Notes: generated by a model not told the origin, from the sequence alone. A stretch of 64,000 bases of DNA from Sva-07 sp963728355 (GCA_963728355.1 CAVSJQ010000017.1:9483-73482); one strand, 5' to 3'; shown: positions 39,874 to 48,444, counted from the first letter of the stretch. Numbers and translations: made by a program.

Positions 39874-41660
39874 CGATCGGACTGGAACTCGTCCCCGATC
39901 ACGACGACCGGCCGACCTCCGCCGACTCCGGCGGTGTGCGTTCGGGCGCCGCCGGGCCGATCGGCGGAGTGACCAACGTGTGGGCGCTCGCATGGCGGGT
40001 GTCGCAGCATCGACGCCGGGAGTTCTGGCTCGGCTGGGCTCTGTTCGTGGTCTTCTTCACGATGCCCGCCATCAGCGGATTGTTCCTCGGGCGTGGCTAT
40101 GCCGCGCTCCAGGACGGCGACACGACCGAGACGATCTGGTGGGCGGCTGCGATCGCCGTGAGCGAGACCGTGCGAATGGTGGCGATCCACCACGGCGCAC
40201 TGATCTGGACGAAGGCCTGGATCCACATGCAGACGCTGCTACGCGCCAACATGCTCAGCGCCCAGATGGCGAGTGGCGGTCTCCACGCCGGTCAACCGGT
40301 CGGGTCGGCGGGGTCGGCGGTCACGCACTTCCGTGACGACACCGAGGACGTCGCCAACCTGGTCGACGGCATCGTCGACATCTCCGGTGGCGTCGTGTTC
40401 ACGGTGTTCGCCGGGTTCGTCCTGGGCACCGCGGATGCCCGCGCCGCGGCCGTGCTCGTGATCCCGCTGGTCGGCGTCGGCCTCGCGACCCGCGTGCTCG
40501 ACACGAGGATCAAGGAGTACCGCGCCGCAGACCGTCAGGCGACCGAGCACGTCACCGGACTGCTCGGCGACGTGATGGCCGCAGCCACGACGGTCAAGGT
40601 CAACGACGCCGCAGAGCCGATGCTGCGTCGCCTCGGCGTGCTCGTCGAGCGGCGTCGCGACACCGCCGTGCGCGACCGTGTCCTCGAAGACGGCGTGATG
40701 GCGTTCAGTCAGGGAGCGGCCGACATCGGCCTGGGCCTCGTGCTGCTCGTCAGCGCCGGAGCGATCGCGTCCGGCGCGTTCGATCTCGGCACGCTCGCGT
40801 TGTTCACCGCCTACCTCGGCTGGTTGAGCTTCTTGCCGCGGATGGTCGGACGCGTGCTCGCTCGCCGCAAGCAGGCCGGCGTGGCGTTCGATCGGATGCG
40901 CAGGCTGGTCGCCGAACAGCAGGCGGCCAACACCGTGCGACCGCGCCATCTGCCGATCGACCCTCGTGACGTGCGCACACGGCCCGATGTCGTGCGTCCC
41001 GAGCGTGTCGCGCTCGATGTCCTCGAGGTGCGCGGGCTGCGCGTGGCGTACGGCGACCGCACGGTGCTGACCGACGTCGACCTGACGGTCCGCCGCGGCG
41101 AGTTCGTGGTGGTCACCGGTCCCGTCGGCGCCGGCAAGAGCACGCTGCTGCGCGCCCTGCTCGGGCTCGCGTGGCAGGCCGACGTTGCCGGCTCGGTGCG
41201 CTGGAACGGCGCTGAGATCGTGGATCGCGCCGCGTTCCTCGTGCCGCCGAACGCGGCGTTCCTGTCGCAGGTGCCGCAGTTGATCTCCGACAGCGTCGGC
41301 GACAACGTCGGACTCGGCCCGGTCGATCCCGCTCGGCTCGCCACCGCACTGCGCCTCGCCGCGATCGACGACGACATCGCAGCGATGCCCGCCGGCGTCG
41401 ACACGTTGATCGGTCCTCGCGGTCTGCGTCTGTCCGGTGGCCAGCGCCAGCGCCTGGCCACCGCGCGGGCGTTGGTCCACTCGCCCGAACTCGTCGTGCT
41501 CGACGACCTGTCGAGCGCGCTCGACGTCGAGACCGAGGTCCAGCTGTGGACGAATCTGGCCGACGCCGGGATGACGGTGATCGCCGTGTCGCACCGGGCG
41601 GTCGCCTTCGACCGTGCCGATCAGGTACTGCGGCTCGATCGCGGCCGGATCAGCTCCTGA
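39870..41660 (+). CDS. ABC exporter half-transporter, degenerate Walker B subunit
   Basis: 596 residues from GTG 39870, overlapping the preceding stop. A soluble N-terminal tail of about 35 residues precedes six membrane helices. ATPase domain: Walker A VTGPVGAGKSTLLRALLG, Q-loop FLSQVPQLI, canonical signature LSGGQRQRLATARAL, and Walker B LVVLDDLSSALD with Asp where the catalytic Glu should be. H-loop: VIAVSHRAV. Its signature completes the active site of the partner, while its own Walker B faces the partner's LSAGE signature, giving the degenerate site known from heterodimeric exporters such as TM287/288. Confidence 0.94.
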   Translation: MTIGLELVPDHDDRPTSADSGGVRSGAAGPIGGVTNVWALAWRVSQHRRREFWLGWALFVVFFTMPAISGLFLGRGYAALQDGDTTETIWWAAAIAVSETVRMVAIHHGALIWTKAWIHMQTLLRANMLSAQMASGGLHAGQPVGSAGSAVTHFRDDTEDVANLVDGIVDISGGVVFTVFAGFVLGTADARAAAVLVIPLVGVGLATRVLDTRIKEYRAADRQATEHVTGLLGDVMAAATTVKVNDAAEPMLRRLGVLVERRRDTAVRDRVLEDGVMAFSQGAADIGLGLVLLVSAGAIASGAFDLGTLALFTAYLGWLSFLPRMVGRVLARRKQAGVAFDRMRRLVAEQQAANTVRPRHLPIDPRDVRTRPDVVRPERVALDVLEVRGLRVAYGDRTVLTDVDLTVRRGEFVVVTGPVGAGKSTLLRALLGLAWQADVAGSVRWNGAEIVDRAAFLVPPNAAFLSQVPQLISDSVGDNVGLGPVDPARLATALRLAAIDDDIAAMPAGVDTLIGPRGLRLSGGQRQRLATARALVHSPELVVLDDLSSALDVETEVQLWTNLADAGMTVIAVSHRAVAFDRADQVLRLDRGRISS

Positions 41661-41673
41661 CGGACCCAGCTGG

Positions 41674-42819
41674 TCACGCCAAGAGTTGCCGCAACACGGT
41701 GGCAGCCGATGCGACCTCGACCAGCTCGTCCCCGGCGCGGAGGCCTGCATACCGGCCGTTGTCGTCGAGCACCGACCGCACTGCTGCGGTGAGCCGTTCG
41801 GCGTCGTCGTCGCCGAACAGAGGGCGTGTGTTCGCACTGGGGGACCGTTCGACGACCAGGCCCAACCGGTGACGTTCGACCAACTGCGCGTTGGTGTGCT
41901 GGTCGGAGAAGAAGGGGAGCACCACCATCGGCACGCCGGCGTCGATCGCTCCGAGCACGGTGCCGGAACCGCCGTGACAGACCACGACGTCCGCCGCAGC
42001 GAACACCCGGTCGTGGTCGACCCACCGCTCGACGTGGGCCCGCTCCGGGACGGCGCCGAGTCGGTCGAGGTCGAAGGCGTGTCCGACCGTCAGGAGCACC
42101 CTGACGTCGAGCGCCTCCAGCGCCTGCAGCAGGAGCCGGTAGACGTCGGCGGCGAACGTCATGTGCGGGAAGACCGTGCCGAGCGTGAGGTACACCAGCG
42201 GCGCCGACCGGTTGGTCCACCAGTTCGGCAGCGGTTCGCCCGTCGCCTGCAGCGGGCGGTACCGGACGGTCGAGGCGAACGGTGAGGGGTCGATCACCGC
42301 TGGGAAGCGGGTGAGGTACGGTGCGGCGGCGATCTCGGCGGTGAGTTCGGTGCGGTGCTCCTCGAGGGCGGGCGACGCGGCGACGAGCGAACCCCACTCG
42401 ACCTCGGCGAGCGAGATCCCGATCTGTGCGGAGGGGATCGAGCGGTCGCCGGCCACCACGGCCGCCGAGTACTCGCACGGGTCCCGCAGTACGAGGTCAG
42501 GTGTCCACCGTGCGCAGGCGGCGTCGACGTGGGGCAGCATCGCCGTCGCCGCGAGCCGTGCGAAGAGCTCCCGGTTCCCGAGGATCGAGGCCTCTGCGGG
42601 TGGTGCGACCGCAAGGCGATCACGTATCGGAGCGATCGCGGCCTCGGGCGGTTCGTCGCCGGGCACGAACTCGAAGCCGTGGCGTTCGATCAGCTCACGC
42701 ATCGCTGGTGGCCCGACGACGAGCACGTCGTCGGCAGGTCCGATCGACGACCGCAGGAAGTCGGACAGTGGGATCCAGTGTCCGGCGCCGCCCAGTGAGC
42801 ACGTCGCAAGGAGGCGCAC
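41674..42819 (-). CDS. UDP-glycosyltransferase-like (MGT/GT1-type) enzyme
   Basis: 381 residues from GTG 42819 (VRLLATCSLGGAGHWIPL); no better in-frame start lies near. GT-B fold: N-terminal GGAGHWIPLSDFLR and C-terminal PLVYLTLGTVFPHM, DHDRVFAAADVVVCHGGSGTVLGAIDAGVPMVV (quoted in part here) and PFFSDQHTNAQLVE. HGGSGT binds the sugar-nucleotide diphosphate. It transfers a sugar to a small lipophilic acceptor such as a macrolide, flavonoid or sterol. It is 5 nt downstream of the CGNR regulator and on the same strand, so it is probably regulated by it. Confidence 0.9.
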   Translation of the reverse strand: MRLLATCSLGGAGHWIPLSDFLRSSIGPADDVLVVGPPAMRELIERHGFEFVPGDEPPEAAIAPIRDRLAVAPPAEASILGNRELFARLAATAMLPHVDAACARWTPDLVLRDPCEYSAAVVAGDRSIPSAQIGISLAEVEWGSLVAASPALEEHRTELTAEIAAAPYLTRFPAVIDPSPFASTVRYRPLQATGEPLPNWWTNRSAPLVYLTLGTVFPHMTFAADVYRLLLQALEALDVRVLLTVGHAFDLDRLGAVPERAHVERWVDHDRVFAAADVVVCHGGSGTVLGAIDAGVPMVVLPFFSDQHTNAQLVERHRLGLVVERSPSANTRPLFGDDDAERLTAAVRSVLDDNGRYAGLRAGDELVEVASAATVLRQLLA

Positions 42820-42824
42820 GGCGA

Positions 42825-43394
42825 TCAGCCCGTGCGTCGTCGGGCGCGGTGATCGGCGGTGTGGGTGCGGCTCGCGCAGCGCGGATCGGCGCAGAAGCGA
42901 CGTGAGCCGTTGCGGGTGACGTCGTAGAACAGGTGGTCGCAATCCGTCGCCGCGCACGTGCCGAACCGGGTGGTGCCGTGGTCGCAGACCTCCTGGGCGA
43001 GCGCCATCAGGAAGTCGGAGACCACCTGATCGTCGAACGTTGCCGAGTCCGGTGTCCAGTGGATGTGGAGATCGGCGCCGTCGTGGTCGGTCAACGTCGG
43101 CGCGATGTGGATGCCGGAGAGCCGGCGGTTGATCCACGCGACGGTCGGTTCCGGATCGGAGCCCGGCAGGGCGAGCAACGTGTCGGCCATCGATCCGACC
43201 CGTTCGGCGACCCGGTCGATCGCCGCTGTCGATGCGCCGGCGGCGCGACTGAACCGGTGTTCGTGGAGCAGGGCGCGGACATCGACGGGTTCTCGAACGG
43301 GATCGGCGGCAACATCACCGAACGCATTGACGAGATCGACGAGGGCCTCGATCGTGAGACGGATCTCCGTGTCGTGACCCGATGTGACGTACAC
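42825..43394 (-). CDS. CGNR zinc-finger protein (ABATE domain), probable transcription regulator
   Basis: 189 residues from ATG 43394. The N-terminal region (LTIEALVDLVNAFGD) fits the ABATE stress-response domain. The C-terminal zinc finger FGTCAATDCDHLFYDVTRNG with RRFCADPRCASRTHTADHR has four Cys and CASR in the place of CGNR. Such proteins act as regulators in Actinobacteria. It faces the PQ-loop transporter gene across 62 nt holding a perfect palindrome (43420-43453) and is followed closely by a glycosyltransferase. Confidence 0.9.
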   Translation of the reverse strand: MYVTSGHDTEIRLTIEALVDLVNAFGDVAADPVREPVDVRALLHEHRFSRAAGASTAAIDRVAERVGSMADTLLALPGSDPEPTVAWINRRLSGIHIAPTLTDHDGADLHIHWTPDSATFDDQVVSDFLMALAQEVCDHGTTRFGTCAATDCDHLFYDVTRNGSRRFCADPRCASRTHTADHRARRRTG

Positions 43395-43419
43395 GAAGTG
43401 AGCGTAGCCCTGTTCGAGG

Positions 43420-43453
43420 GTGTAAGGTACTAAAGCCCTATAGCCACTTACAC
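43420..43453. promoter_or_regulatory. Inverted repeat GTGTAAG...CTTACAC in divergent promoter
   Basis: GTGTAAG (43420-43426) and CTTACAC (43447-43453) are perfect complements 20 nt apart; between them lie TACTAA and TATAG, which resemble promoter -10 elements. It ends just before the PQ-loop gene start at 43457. TACACGAAGTG near 43390 resembles TACACGAAATG at 43450-43459. A likely operator of the CGNR protein. Confidence 0.5.
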
Positions 43454-43456
43454 GAA

Positions 43457-44110
43457 ATGTCGTCCGGTCCCATGAACCTCGCCCTCAATCTCCTCGTCGT
43501 CGTCGCCACCGTCCTCGGATCGTGGATGGCGTTCCCGCAGGCGCGCCGGATCGCCCGCACGCGCCGTGTCGACGGCGTCTCGCCGACCTGGATCGGGGTC
43601 AGCCTGGCGATCAACGGGTGGTGGCTGGCCTACGGGTTGGTCGTCGGCGTCTGGGCGGCGGTTCCGGTGTCGATCGTCTCGTTGCTGCTCTACGGGGTCA
43701 TGGGATGGTGCTTCGTGCGTTCGGTGGGTCATGCCGCCCTGCCGGGCCTGGCGCTGGGCCTGTTCGGTCTCGGCATGGTGCCGTTGCCGTTCCTGCTCGT
43801 CGGCGGCTGGGAGCTCGCCGGCGTGGCGATCGGACTCTCCTACGGCGTGCAGCTGTTGCCGGCCGTCGTGGCATCGCTGCGCACCAGGGCGTTGTCGGGC
43901 GTGTCGTCGGCCACGTGGATCATCGCGTTCCTGGAGGCGGCGTTGTGGTTCGTGTATGGCCTCGGCGTCGGCGACGTCGCTCTCACGCTGGCCGGCGCGG
44001 TCGGGATGACGCTGGCGTCGGTCATCGTCGCACGACTCGCGGTCACCGGGCACCGCCCGTTCGTGGTGCTCCATCCTCGTCGACGCCTCGAACTGGCCGC
44101 GACAGGCTGA
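43457..44110 (+). CDS. PQ-loop (SWEET/MtN3-like) membrane protein
   Basis: 217 residues from ATG 43457, which would make the transcript almost leaderless; ATG 43472 (MNLALNLL) is an alternative. Two similar halves each begin with a PQ-loop-type motif: GSWMAFPQARRIARTRRVDGVSPTWIG, quoted partly as FPQARRIARTRRVDGVSP, and LLPAVVASLRTRALSGVSSATW. About seven hydrophobic segments follow. Bacterial SemiSWEETs have one such unit; the two units here resemble a fused or eukaryote-like arrangement. It may carry sugars or other small molecules. It is divergent from the CGNR regulator. Confidence 0.8.
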   Translation: MSSGPMNLALNLLVVVATVLGSWMAFPQARRIARTRRVDGVSPTWIGVSLAINGWWLAYGLVVGVWAAVPVSIVSLLLYGVMGWCFVRSVGHAALPGLALGLFGLGMVPLPFLLVGGWELAGVAIGLSYGVQLLPAVVASLRTRALSGVSSATWIIAFLEAALWFVYGLGVGDVALTLAGAVGMTLASVIVARLAVTGHRPFVVLHPRRRLELAATG

Positions 44111-44213
44111 TCCTGATCGCGCGTGGCGCGCGGTGGACAATTGCACAACCGTCACTAGCCTCAGAGACGTAAACGTGAGTCAACGGTGGCTCCGATTTCA
44201 ACAAGGAGCCGAA

Positions 44214-44414
44214 ATGGCCACAGGTACAGTGAAGTTCTTCAATGACGAGAAGGGCTTCGGTTTCATCTCGCGCGACGACGGCGACGACGTTTTCGTTCAC
44301 TACTCGAACATCGTCGGATCCGGTCGTCGCTCGCTGAACGACGGTGACACCGTCGAGTTCGAGATCGCTGCGGGCCGCAAGGGTCCCGAAGCGGTCGACG
44401 TCAAAGTCGTCTGA
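44214..44414 (+). CDS. cspA: Cold-shock protein CspA
   Basis: 66 residues from ATG 44214 with AAGGAG 6-12 nt before. Single cold-shock domain with RNA-binding motifs KGFGFI and VFVHY, beginning TGTVKFFNDEKG. It binds single-stranded RNA/DNA and melts secondary structure in the cytoplasm. The 103-nt leader from the previous stop could form structure, as in other csp mRNAs, but I cannot show that. A small acidic protein gene follows by 13 nt. Confidence 0.97.
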   Translation: MATGTVKFFNDEKGFGFISRDDGDDVFVHYSNIVGSGRRSLNDGDTVEFEIAAGRKGPEAVDVKVV

Positions 44415-44427
44415 GGAGGCGTTCCGA

Positions 44428-44721
44428 TTGGCTCGAAGCCCACAGTCCTACCAGAAGCGTCAACGAGAGCTCCGCAAGAAGGAGCGCAAGGCCGAGAAGC
44501 TCGCCGTTCGACACGGCAAGTCATCGGACTCCGATGAGGCCGTCGACGACGGCCCCGACGAGGATGCGCTGCTCGAGGAGTTCCGGCTGTTGAACGAGAA
44601 GTTCGCAGCGGGAGACGTCGTGGAGGACGACTTCGAGTTCCGCAAGGCGGAGATCTTCGCTGAGCTCGGCCTCGGGGAAGCCCCCGAACCGCGCGACGAC
44701 CCCTCCGAGTCGGACGACTGA
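44428..44721 (+). CDS. Small charged protein cotranscribed with cspA
   Basis: 97 residues from TTG 44428, chosen because a perfect AGGAGG (44414-44419, overlapping the end of cspA) precedes it by 8 nt; no ATG or GTG fits. The N-terminal half is very basic (SPQSYQKRQRELRKKERKAEKL), the C-terminal half very acidic (DSDEAVDDGPDEDALLEEF, EAPEPRDDPSESDD) with a SHOCT-like LLNEKFAAGDVVEDDFEFRKAEI in between. Basic/acidic polarity suggests a nucleic-acid or ribosome-associated partner of the cold-shock protein. A strong terminator follows. Confidence 0.8.
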   Translation: MARSPQSYQKRQRELRKKERKAEKLAVRHGKSSDSDEAVDDGPDEDALLEEFRLLNEKFAAGDVVEDDFEFRKAEIFAELGLGEAPEPRDDPSESDD

Positions 44722-44735
44722 CCACACGAATCCAT

Positions 44736-44771
44736 CGAAAGCCCCCGGGACATCCCGGGGGCTTTCGTCGT
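44736..44771 (+). terminator. Strong intrinsic terminator of the cspA operon
   Basis: CGAAAGCCCCCGGG (44736-44749) and CCCGGGGGCTTTCG (44754-44767) form a perfect 14-bp stem with a 4-nt loop, followed by TCGTTTT. Confidence 0.92.
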
Positions 44772-44817
44772 TTTCGGCAAGGTCGTGCAGCACGCGCGAC
44801 CCACAGTGGCCCCGAGC

Positions 44818-44916
44818 GATGAGCCAACCGCCCAAATTCCGTCACTTCGCTCATCACCGAGGCTGACCGTCGGAGAGCGATGAGCGAACCGCCCGTATCC
44901 GGTCGCTTCGCTCATC
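44818..44916. repeat. Palindromic doublet repeat, locus 2
   Basis: Copies at 44818-44855 and 44879-44916, start-to-start 61 nt. Ends GATGAGC/GCTCATC with inner AACCGCCC and CTTC. The first copy has GAGCCAACC and the second GAGCGAACC, as at locus 3. It lies between the cspA operon terminator and the arsR-like gene. Confidence 0.88.
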
Positions 44917-44975
44917 ACCGGGCGGCCGGATACGTCGTGTTGCATTCATCGCTTCATGGTTATAGAGTGCTGCGC

Positions 44976-45305
44976 ATGTCGAAGGCACTCCCCGCCGAAT
45001 TGCTCGAGCACGTCGCCGAACGCTTCCGCATCCTCGGCGACGCGACGCGCCTCGGCATCATCCGCACGTTGCTCGACGACGGCGAGCAGAACGTCGGCCA
45101 ACTGGTCGATCGCCTGGGCACCAGCCAGGCCAACGTGTCCAAGCACCTGCGGATCCTCCACGACGCGCGGATCGTCACCCGCCGCACCGAGGGCACCGCT
45201 GCGTACTACTCGGTCACCGACCCCAGCCTGATGCCGGTGTGCGCCATCGTGTGTGACCGCTTGCGCGAGCAGGTCGCCGACGACGCTCGAACCTTCGCCG
45301 TCTGA
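44976..45305 (+). CDS. ArsR-family transcriptional regulator
   Basis: 109 residues from ATG 44976 (MSKALPAELLEHVAERFRIL); an upstream in-frame ATG lies in the repeat element and is rejected. Winged helix: RFRILGDATRLGIIRTLLDDG, VGQLVDRLGTSQANVSKHLRIL and the wing IVTRRTEGTAAYYSV. There is no CVC metal site in the recognition helix, but a C-terminal pair of Cys (PVCAIVCDRL) could bind metal or sense redox. AT-rich TTATAGAG just upstream may be its promoter. It lies 90 nt before an MMPL transporter, which it probably represses. Confidence 0.93.
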   Translation: MSKALPAELLEHVAERFRILGDATRLGIIRTLLDDGEQNVGQLVDRLGTSQANVSKHLRILHDARIVTRRTEGTAAYYSVTDPSLMPVCAIVCDRLREQVADDARTFAV

Positions 45306-45395
45306 CACACCAGCCTCCCCGGCGACCCCTCACACCGTCCATCGCGGCCCGTCTTCGTCCATCCCCTCCATCCACACACGGAAAGCAGTGACCAC

Positions 45396-47582
45396 ATGAG
45401 CACCGACCTCGAACCATCACCACCGGCCGAACCATCGCTCCATGATCATCAACCGATTGTCGGCCACGATGACATGGAGACCGACGTCATCCACCCACCG
45501 CTGGCCCGGATGGGTCGGTGGGCCCACGGACACCGCAAGCTCGTGGTGGTCGTCTGGGCGGTCCTCGCCATCGGCCTCGGCGTCTTCGCGCCCAGGCTCG
45601 AGCATGCGCTCTCCGGGGCGATGTGGGAGGTCAACGGAAGCGAGTCGCTCGCGGCTCGTGACGTGATCGACGAGCAGTTCGGCGGCTTGTCATCGCAGTC
45701 GGCCGTCGTCGTGATCCAGAGCCAGTCGACGCCGATCGACGATCCCGCCTTCCAGCAGGTGATTGCCGACGTCAACGCACTGATCGGCACCGAGGAGGGA
45801 TTCGGGCAACCGATGCCCCCACAACCGGGGATGGATGGCATGACCGTCATGATCCAAGCCGGTGCCGCGGTCGACCCGACCGAAGCCGTGCGCGCCGCCG
45901 AGCGACTCGGCGACGACATCGGCGACCTGTCGACCGAGGTGGCCGGTGACGAGATCTCCGTGGCCCTCACCGGCTCACCCGCCTTCTGGGACGACTTCAA
46001 CGCCGTGAACCGCGAGGGCATGTTGAAAGCCGAGATCCTGACGTGGCCGGTGACCGCGGTCATCCTCGTGATGGCCTTCGGCACCCTGGCCGCTGCAGGT
46101 CTTCCCCTCGCCCTCACCGCGGCGGGCCTGCTTGCATCGATGGGTGTGCTCTTCGGCATCACCCAGATCACTGATCTGTCCATCTGGACGCTGAACTTCG
46201 CCATGATGTTCGCCCTCGCGCTCGGCATCGACTACGCGTTGTTCATCGTGACCCGCTATCGAGCGGCGCTGCACGCACATCCCGAGGACCCCCAGCACGC
46301 CGCCGGCATCGCCATGGACACCGCCGGCAAAGCGGTCCTGTTCTCGGGCATCACCGTCCTGGTCAGCCTGTCGGCGGTGTTGCTCGTGCCGATCCCGGCG
46401 TTCCGCTCGATGGCCGCCGGCATGATGCTGTCGGTCAGCTTCGTCCTGCTCGCTGCGCTCACACTGTTGCCTGCGCTGCTCGGTCCCGGCATCGACAAGT
46501 TCGCCCTGCCGTGGCACTCGAAGGGCGACCACCACAGCGAGTTCTTCGCGAGGCTCGCCGACCGGATCCAGGCCCGCAAGGTGCTCGTCGCCGTCGCTGC
46601 CGTCGTGGCGCTGCTCGCCCTCGCACTGCCGCTGCTGGGCCTGAAGACCGGCATGCCCGGCATCACCGTCCTCCCCGCCGACGAGCAGGCCCGCCAGGGC
46701 TACGACATGATCGCCGACGGCTTCGGCCCCGGTGGGCCCGGCCCGATCCAGGTGATCGTCCCCGCCGGTGCCGACGCTCAGGCAGTCGCCGACCAGATGA
46801 TGGCCACCGACGGCGTCGTCATGGCGTTCCCGCCGCAGCCCGGCATGGAGGGCGCAAACATCATCCAGGCCGTCGGTGCATACGACCCGTCGTCCGCCGA
46901 GGCGCTGGACCTGATCCCGACGCTGCGCAGCGAACTTCCCGACGGCGTGCTCGTCGGCGGGCCCGTCGCCGAGAACTACGACCTCGACCGGACCCTGTCG
47001 CAGAAGGCGCCGCTCGTGATGGGCGTCGTGCTCGTGCTCGGCTTCATCCTGTTGATGATCGCCCTGCAGGCGGTGATCGTCGCCTTCGTCGGCGTGATCT
47101 TCAACCTGTTGTCGGTCGGCGCCGCCTTCGGTGTCGGAGCGCTGGTCTTCCAGCACGGCATCGGGTCGAGCCTGCTCGGCTTCGACAGCCAGGGATATCT
47201 CACCTCCTGGGCGCCGCTGTTCTTCTTCGCCCTCGTGTTCGCCATCTCGATGGACTACACGGTGTTCCTCCTGGCCTCGACCCGTGAGCACTTCGAGCGC
47301 TCGGGCGACGCAGCAGAGGCGGTGCGAGGCTCGCTCGGCCACACCGGTCGACCGATCGTGGCCGCCGCCGGCGTCATGATCGCGGTGTTCTACACCTTCG
47401 CCATCGCCGGCACCCTGCCGATGAAGGAGATGGGGTTGATCCTCGGTACCGCCGTGTTGCTCGACGCCTTCCTCATTCGCCTGGTGCTCGTTCCGGCGAC
47501 GTTGTACATCATCGGCAACCGGGCGTGGTGGCTGCCACGTTGGATGAATCGCATCCTCCCCAACGTGAAGTTCGCCCACTGA
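45396..47582 (+). CDS. MMPL/RND-family membrane transporter
   Basis: 728 residues. The N-terminal 35 residues are His/Asp-rich (SLHDHQPIVGHDDMETDVIH), then twelve membrane segments in two halves: the first after a large periplasmic loop with FALALGIDYALFIVTRYR, the second with FFFALVFAISMDYTVFLLAS. The Asp-Tyr pair (GIDYALF, SMDYTVF) is the proton-relay motif of MMPL proteins. Such pumps move lipids, siderophores or drugs, driven by protons. The preceding ArsR-family gene and the His-rich N-terminus allow a metal-linked role, but no metal site is evident in the membrane part. Confidence 0.94.
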   Translation: MSTDLEPSPPAEPSLHDHQPIVGHDDMETDVIHPPLARMGRWAHGHRKLVVVVWAVLAIGLGVFAPRLEHALSGAMWEVNGSESLAARDVIDEQFGGLSSQSAVVVIQSQSTPIDDPAFQQVIADVNALIGTEEGFGQPMPPQPGMDGMTVMIQAGAAVDPTEAVRAAERLGDDIGDLSTEVAGDEISVALTGSPAFWDDFNAVNREGMLKAEILTWPVTAVILVMAFGTLAAAGLPLALTAAGLLASMGVLFGITQITDLSIWTLNFAMMFALALGIDYALFIVTRYRAALHAHPEDPQHAAGIAMDTAGKAVLFSGITVLVSLSAVLLVPIPAFRSMAAGMMLSVSFVLLAALTLLPALLGPGIDKFALPWHSKGDHHSEFFARLADRIQARKVLVAVAAVVALLALALPLLGLKTGMPGITVLPADEQARQGYDMIADGFGPGGPGPIQVIVPAGADAQAVADQMMATDGVVMAFPPQPGMEGANIIQAVGAYDPSSAEALDLIPTLRSELPDGVLVGGPVAENYDLDRTLSQKAPLVMGVVLVLGFILLMIALQAVIVAFVGVIFNLLSVGAAFGVGALVFQHGIGSSLLGFDSQGYLTSWAPLFFFALVFAISMDYTVFLLASTREHFERSGDAAEAVRGSLGHTGRPIVAAAGVMIAVFYTFAIAGTLPMKEMGLILGTAVLLDAFLIRLVLVPATLYIIGNRAWWLPRWMNRILPNVKFAH

Positions 47583-47594
47583 GCGACGCTGTCC

Positions 47595-47631
47595 AGCCTG
47601 TCTTTCCGGACCCGACCCGGAAAGACAGGCT
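47595..47631. terminator. Bidirectional hairpin terminator
   Basis: AGCCTGTCTTTCCGG (47595-47609) and CCGGAAAGACAGGCT (47617-47631) form a perfect 15-bp stem with a 7-nt loop between two convergent genes. Confidence 0.9.
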
Positions 47632-48437
47632 CACGGGCGCGTGAGGGCTGCGAAGGTGACGGCAGCAGCCTGGCCGACGTTGAGTGAATCGACGTCGGGG
47701 CTGATCGGGATCCGCACCTGACGGTCGGCGATCGCCAGCGCTGCCCGGCTCAGCCCCGGGCCCTCGGCGCCGAGCAGCACCGCCACCCGGTCGGGAATCT
47801 CGACGGACCACAGGTTGTCCGCCGTCGGTGCCGGCGTCATCGCCCACACCTCGAAGCTCGCCGCATGGAGCTCGCCGAGCACGGTGGGCCAGGCGTCGGG
47901 AGCGGCACGGGCGATCGGTAGCGCCAGGACCTCGCCCATGCTCACCCGGACGGTGCGCCGGCTGTACGGATCGGTGCACGTGTGATCGATCAGGAGGCCG
48001 TCGATGCGGAACGCTCTGGCGGCTCTCGCGATCGCTCCGAGGTTCTCGTTGTCGTTCAGGCCCTCGAGCACGGCGATGCGCACGGCAGCGGCGATCAGTT
48101 CACCGACGCCCAGTGGCGCGCGACGCCGCGCACAGGCGACGACACCGCGGTGCAGATCGAAGCCGGCCACCTCGGTGATCACGTCGCGCTCGGCGACGAA
48201 GACGTCGACGCCGCGCGCGGCGAGCGTCGGGAGATGTGCAGCGAATCGCTCCAGTCGGGACGGAGCCAGCAGCACCGAGCGGATCACGTGCTCGGACTCG
48301 ATCAGCCGGTCGATGGCGACGTACCCCTCGACGATGAACGACTCGTCGCCCTCGTACCGGCGCCGGAACGCCTGGTCGTTCAGCGCTCGGTAGTCGTCGA
48401 GTCGATGATCTGTCGGGTCGTCGACGGCGATCGTCAC
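47631..48437 (-). CDS. TrmH/SpoU-type 2'-O-ribose RNA methyltransferase
   Basis: 268 residues. SPOUT-class motifs: LNDNENLGAIARAARAF (motif 1, NxE/R), AVLLGAEGPGLS (motif 2) and VRIPISPDVDSLNVGQAAAV (motif 3, with the SLNV knot). The N-terminal part (VEGYVAIDRLIES) is a substrate-binding domain of L30e type. It methylates ribose in tRNA or rRNA with SAM in the cytoplasm. The target nucleotide is not predictable. Confidence 0.93.
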   Translation of the reverse strand: MTIAVDDPTDHRLDDYRALNDQAFRRRYEGDESFIVEGYVAIDRLIESEHVIRSVLLAPSRLERFAAHLPTLAARGVDVFVAERDVITEVAGFDLHRGVVACARRRAPLGVGELIAAAVRIAVLEGLNDNENLGAIARAARAFRIDGLLIDHTCTDPYSRRTVRVSMGEVLALPIARAAPDAWPTVLGELHAASFEVWAMTPAPTADNLWSVEIPDRVAVLLGAEGPGLSRAALAIADRQVRIPISPDVDSLNVGQAAAVTFAALTRP

Positions 48438-48444
48438 GACCCGG

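Noticed and set aside
45975..47579. Long minus-strand frame opposite the MMPL gene
   Set aside because: Low-complexity His/Asp/Glu/Arg-rich composition and no motifs; mirror of a real gene.
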